From NCBI GenBank assembly GCA_003489165.1, contig DNJG01000156.1, positions 7,326 to 15,550 on the forward strand: 8,225 nucleotides of DNA, in the 5' to 3' direction. The notes beneath the pieces were generated by a model that did no database searches, was not told the origin of the DNA, and saw only the letters and a list, made by a program, of their open reading frames with translations. The translations under genes were made by a program, and so were the position numbers. Of the stretch, positions 5,482-8,225 are shown one piece after another. Source of the stretch: Nitrospinota bacterium. GTDB taxonomy: Bacteria; Nitrospinota; Nitrospinia; UBA9942. Position 1 is the first letter of the stretch, and the number at the start of each line of letters is the position of its first letter.

Positions 5482-6723
5482 TTACTCCTTTGTAAGTTCC
5501 TTTAGCTGATTCAACATGAATATATCAAGGACAGGATTCCCTGATGTATGACTGCCACTGCTTCCCACAATAGCTGAAGGGACTTTTATATCTTTCAGTG
5601 CATTTGCAACACCTACAAGGGTATCTTTCTTCATCTGCAGTCTTAGCTCAAGTGAGTTATCAGCCTTTGCCAATGCCTGTCTTCCCTCCGCCTCTTTTAT
5701 AGCAGCAATCCTCTTTCCTTCTGCATCTTCAATCGTAGACTGTTTCTCAAGTCTTGATTTTTCTAATAATAACTGTGCCGCCTCCTTACCTTTCTGTGCA
5801 GTAATAATTGCCACTGACTTTTCCTTCTCCGCCTCAATCCTTGCAAGCTCTGCATCCTTCTCAGCCCTTATTCTTGCCTCCAATCTCAGAGGCTCTTCCC
5901 TCATCTTTGTCTCGGCATAAAGTTTCTCCTCTTCAGCCTTTGCAGTAATTGCATCCTGTTTCGCCTTCTCTGCCATGATAATCGCATTATTCCTCTGCTG
6001 TTCAAGCAGCCTCTGTTCATCAAACTTTGACTGGGATTGTTTATCATACTCAATCTTCTTTAAGGTGAAATTATTAAAATTTATCCCATATTTATCGGAA
6101 ATCGGCGGCATCCTCACAGGCATTGATATGTTGTTTTCCGACTTTGTTATCGGAGTTAAAATTATATTCCCATCCACTACCCTTTTTTCATAGGCAATCA
6201 TCCCATTCTGCAGGCTGTCAAATATATCCCTGATAAAGTTACCCCTCTCACGAATAGAGTCTGTACTGCTGTATGATGCAGCAACGATGGTCATCACGCT
6301 GTTAATATAGTTCCTCAATATCTTCTGCTGTAAGGTATCCTCATTTTGCGCATCCCTGACAATCAATTTCATCTTTTCAGGGATGGATGGGAGTGTATAT
6401 CTTATAATGCCATTTATGCTCCCGATGCCATTATCCTTAAAAACCACATTGATTGAATCAATAACCTTCTTCTCCTCTTTCCTGATATTTTCTATTCTGT
6501 CTTCAAATGTGACAACACCTGATGCCCTGAACTTTGTTACATCACTTAAGGGACCCTTCCAATATAACCCCGGCTCTGTAATAATTTTCAACTCCCCGCT
6601 GGGCCATTTCTGAACTACATGATAATAACCCATAGGGTTTTTACCAAAAAGGGAATAGATTATTACTATTCCCAAAATAACAGGAATCAACTTCTTTACA
6701 CTAAAAATTTGCATGATATTCAT
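5482..6723 (-). CDS. SPFH/prohibitin-domain membrane protein
   Basis: Member of the SPFH group (prohibitin, stomatin, flotillin, HflK/C), which form large membrane-associated oligomers that scaffold proteins or regulate membrane proteases. The 413-residue product has a short basic N-terminus, one membrane helix (about 12-26), an SPFH domain (about 35-225) and a long charged Ala/Glu/Lys/Arg-rich coiled coil (about 228-365), followed by a Ser/Gly linker and a short C-terminal helix. No protease motif is present. The start at 6723 follows GGGGGGAG by a few bases. It begins 63 bp after the SUMF1-like gene on the same strand, so co-transcription is plausible. A role in organising a periplasmic cytochrome system is only inferred from the neighbourhood. 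I cannot assign it to one named subfamily. Confidence 0.88.
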   Translation of the reverse strand: MNIMQIFSVKKLIPVILGIVIIYSLFGKNPMGYYHVVQKWPSGELKIITEPGLYWKGPLSDVTKFRASGVVTFEDRIENIRKEEKKVIDSINVVFKDNGIGSINGIIRYTLPSIPEKMKLIVRDAQNEDTLQQKILRNYINSVMTIVAASYSSTDSIRERGNFIRDIFDSLQNGMIAYEKRVVDGNIILTPITKSENNISMPVRMPPISDKYGINFNNFTLKKIEYDKQSQSKFDEQRLLEQQRNNAIIMAEKAKQDAITAKAEEEKLYAETKMREEPLRLEARIRAEKDAELARIEAEKEKSVAIITAQKGKEAAQLLLEKSRLEKQSTIEDAEGKRIAAIKEAEGRQALAKADNSLELRLQMKKDTLVGVANALKDIKVPSAIVGSSGSHTSGNPVLDIFMLNQLKELTKE

Positions 6724-6743
6724 ATCTCCCCCCTTTTTTTAAT

Positions 6744-6808
6744 AGTAGGCAGTAAGCAGTAGGCAGTATTTTTTTCTGCTTACTCCTTACTGTATACTGC
6801 TTACTGTT
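6744..6808. repeat. Inverted pair of AGTARGC heptamer arrays
   Basis: AGTAGGC, AGTAAGC, AGTAGGC and a partial unit run over 6744-6768. After a T tract, related heptamers (AGTAAGC-like) occur in inverted orientation over about 6777-6808. The two halves could pair as an imperfect hairpin. The right half runs into the 3' end of the SUMF1-like gene and contains its stop codon. Confidence 0.8.
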
Positions 6809-7623
6809 CTAAATCCAATATCCCCCCTGCAGACATTTGGCTTCTCTGTCTTTCTCACAGATACACGCATTTCATTCATGTCACTATTCCATGAACCGCC
6901 GCGGATTACCTTCAGGTGGTTATTTAATCGCGGCCTTGGATTGTTCTCCTCCCCTCCCATATAAAGCTCATATCCATCCGAAGTCCATTCCCACACATTC
7001 CCAGCCATATCATTAACCCCAAAGCCATTCATACTGAAAGTCCCAACAGGCATAACCCCCCTGCCTCTAAAATTAGATAGATAAGTCTCTCCGGAATTCC
7101 CCCACACATATCTCATACCTTCATAACCTCCTCTGGCAGAGTATTCCCACTGTGGCTCAGTAGGAAGGGACTTTCCAACCCATCTGGCATAGGCATTGGC
7201 GGCATACCAGCTTACATAAACTACGGGATGATCCTCTTTCCCTTTTGGAAATTCATTACCAGCCCAGTCATTCAGATAATTATAATCTGCCTCTTCAAAT
7301 CTAACTTTGCCCTTCTGCCAGTAAGGATTTGCAAGAATAAATCTCTGATACTGAATATTGGTCACTTCATATCTGTCCATATAAAAACTGCCTATCTCAA
7401 CCCTATGTAACGGCCTCTCATCAAACTCACCATCTGGACTTCCCATGATGAATGAACCTTGCGGAATCTCTACCATCTCAACTGCATCCATAGGTGTTGC
7501 AGACACATCCTCGCTCTTTTTGTTCCAGTAAAAGGTAAGAAGCAAGAAGCAGGAAACAAGAAGCAAGAAACCAAAAGTCTTTATTCTGTCTTCTGTCTTC
7601 TGTCTTCTGTCTTCCTTGTTCAT
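6787..7623 (-). CDS. SUMF1/FGE-fold protein without catalytic cysteines, membrane-anchored
   Basis: Belongs to the formylglycine-generating-enzyme sulfatase family (278 residues). Landmarks are VEIPQGSFIMGS (51-62), DRYEVTN (83-89), HPVVYVSWYAANAYARW (132-148), LPTEPQWEYSARGG (153-166), GNVWEWTSD (208-216), IRGGSW (240-245) and GFR (270-272). After RGGSW the residues are NSDMNEMRVSVR, without the two cysteines that true FGE enzymes carry there. Formylglycine formation is therefore unlikely, and it resembles accessory or non-catalytic members such as NirV. The N-terminus (1-33) is a charged segment and a hydrophobic segment, both encoded by heptamer arrays, which would place the domain in the periplasm. 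LVSC at 22-25 resembles a lipobox, but hydrophobic residues continue after it. The start overlaps the cytochrome stop (ATGA) and follows GGGGAAGGGGAA, implying translational coupling. Confidence 0.88.
   Translation of the reverse strand: MNKEDRRQKTEDRIKTFGFLLLVSCFLLLTFYWNKKSEDVSATPMDAVEMVEIPQGSFIMGSPDGEFDERPLHRVEIGSFYMDRYEVTNIQYQRFILANPYWQKGKVRFEEADYNYLNDWAGNEFPKGKEDHPVVYVSWYAANAYARWVGKSLPTEPQWEYSARGGYEGMRYVWGNSGETYLSNFRGRGVMPVGTFSMNGFGVNDMAGNVWEWTSDGYELYMGGEENNPRPRLNNHLKVIRGGSWNSDMNEMRVSVRKTEKPNVCRGDIGFRTVSSIQ
7539..7573. repeat. Heptamer tandem array GAAGCAA x5, inside a coding region
   Basis: Units are GAAGCAA, GAAGCAG, GAAACAA, GAAGCAA and GAAACCA on the plus strand. Read on the minus strand they encode residues 17-28 of the SUMF1-like protein, including FLLLVSC followed by FLLLT, a hydrophobic heptapeptide repeat expected because three 7-bp units make seven codons. 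Confidence 0.85.
7586..7613. repeat. Heptamer tandem array CTGTCTT x4, inside a coding region
   Basis: Four perfect 7-bp copies. On the minus strand they encode the charged N-terminal segment EDRRQKT-EDR (4-13) of the SUMF1-like protein. With the array at 7539-7573 it forms an imperfect inverted pair (GAAGCAA against GAAGACA) around a spacer of 12 bp. Confidence 0.9.
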
Positions 7624-8225
7624 TTCCCCTTCCCCTTCTTTTCCATTATTTCTCTAATCTCATTTTTTAACTCCAATCTCCTTTTTGCAAGCTCATAAAA
7701 ACCGTGCCACTGGGTATAATCTGGTCCCATCATGGATGCACCCATCCTCGCCCTTCTCCCCTCATGATGCCAGTATTCAAAAAATTCAAACTCTATCTCC
7801 TCGTCAAACTTATCCTTTGTCAGATAACCCAGTTTATAAAGCTCATCCATCTCCTTCTTTACAGGCTTGTAATACTCCTCATTATAAAGGGTGATTACAT
7901 TGTCAAACTGCTGGTAATACCCTTCAACCCAGTTTTTTGAATGACAGGATAGGCATACCATCTGCATCCTTTCTCTTTTACCCTTCCAGTCATTTGTCTT
8001 TTCAGATAATGGCCATTCAAGCTCCCACGAAAGCCTGTCACTCACATTATGTGTTGGCTCAAGCCCGCCAATCCCTGACATATGGCATGTAGCACAAGTT
8101 GGTGACCTGAAATGTCTTGTATCCCATGCCGATGCTGCAATATCCATATTCCATTTTTCTTTTTCCGAGCTGTATATAACACCATGCTTTGATTCCATAT
8201 AAATTTCATACTGGGGGTGGTCGGG
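7620..8225 (-). CDS. HAO-like octaheme cytochrome c, C-terminal part
   Basis: C-terminal 201 residues of a hydroxylamine-oxidoreductase-family multiheme cytochrome; the gene continues beyond the window, and the frame is open at the edge with PDHPQYEIY before the first visible Met. Two heme-binding motifs are present, CATCH (44-48) and CLSCH (91-95), with likely distal ligands in ESKHG (His14) and PTHNVSDRLSW (His59). The tail WHHEGRRARMGASMMGPDY (152-170) leading into TQWHGFYE is typical of the family. Tyr170 is a candidate for the tyrosine that crosslinks to the P460 heme in oxidative HAOs, but I could not align it. The protein should act in the periplasm, either oxidising hydroxylamine or hydrazine or reducing nitrogen oxides. 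Its direction cannot be told from this part. It is translationally coupled to the SUMF1-like gene. Confidence 0.9.
   Translation of the reverse strand, partial: PDHPQYEIYMESKHGVIYSSEKEKWNMDIAASAWDTRHFRSPTCATCHMSGIGGLEPTHNVSDRLSWELEWPLSEKTNDWKGKRERMQMVCLSCHSKNWVEGYYQQFDNVITLYNEEYYKPVKKEMDELYKLGYLTKDKFDEEIEFEFFEYWHHEGRRARMGASMMGPDYTQWHGFYELAKRRLELKNEIREIMEKKGKGK

Noticed and set aside
7459..7698. Plus-strand open frame opposite the SUMF1-like gene start, rich in KKQE repeats
   Set aside because: Its apparent composition comes from the heptamer arrays read on the other strand, and the minus-strand gene has a conserved domain.

Overview
The window reads as an AT-rich, Gram-negative, probably anaerobic bacterium with c-type cytochromes. 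Every convincing protein gene lies on the minus strand, so transcription runs from high to low coordinates. The octaheme hydroxylamine-oxidoreductase-like cytochrome, the outer-membrane porin and the many short repeat arrays between genes fit an uncultured sediment or groundwater lineage such as Nitrospirota, Desulfobacterota or a relative. This placement is an inference from gene style. There is no rRNA or marker gene here to fix it.

Layout from right to left. Block 1 (8225-5482) holds the C-terminal part of an HAO-family multiheme cytochrome. It overlaps by four bases (ATGA) a SUMF1/FGE-fold protein that lacks the catalytic cysteines of true formylglycine-generating enzymes, and an SPFH/prohibitin-domain membrane protein follows 63 bp later. 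Block 2 (5162-1892) is a nitrogen-acquisition unit. It has a good sigma-54 (-24/-12) promoter, a tiny XRE-type HTH regulator, a BBP2/OmpL-like porin, a GlnB/GlnK-type P-II protein and an Amt ammonium transporter. Block 3 (about 1580-3) is glnA, a type I glutamine synthetase, behind its own extended -10 sigma-70-like promoter and a leader of about 130 nt.

The genes make physiological sense together. The porin may pass small solutes across the outer membrane, Amt brings ammonium across the inner membrane, P-II gates Amt and reports nitrogen status, and glutamine synthetase assimilates the ammonium. The HAO-like cytochrome concerns inorganic nitrogen in the periplasm, either oxidising hydroxylamine or reducing nitrogen oxides.

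The unusual layer is between the genes. Almost every gap carries a different heptanucleotide tandem array or a long inverted repeat of 9-10 bp units. Two heptamer arrays run into the SUMF1-like gene and appear to encode its whole N-terminal membrane anchor, and another supplies its last codons. The amt-glnA gap also holds a plus-strand element with a -35 box, a 12-bp closing stem, an inner hairpin and a T-rich tail, which looks like an independent small RNA of about 80 nt.
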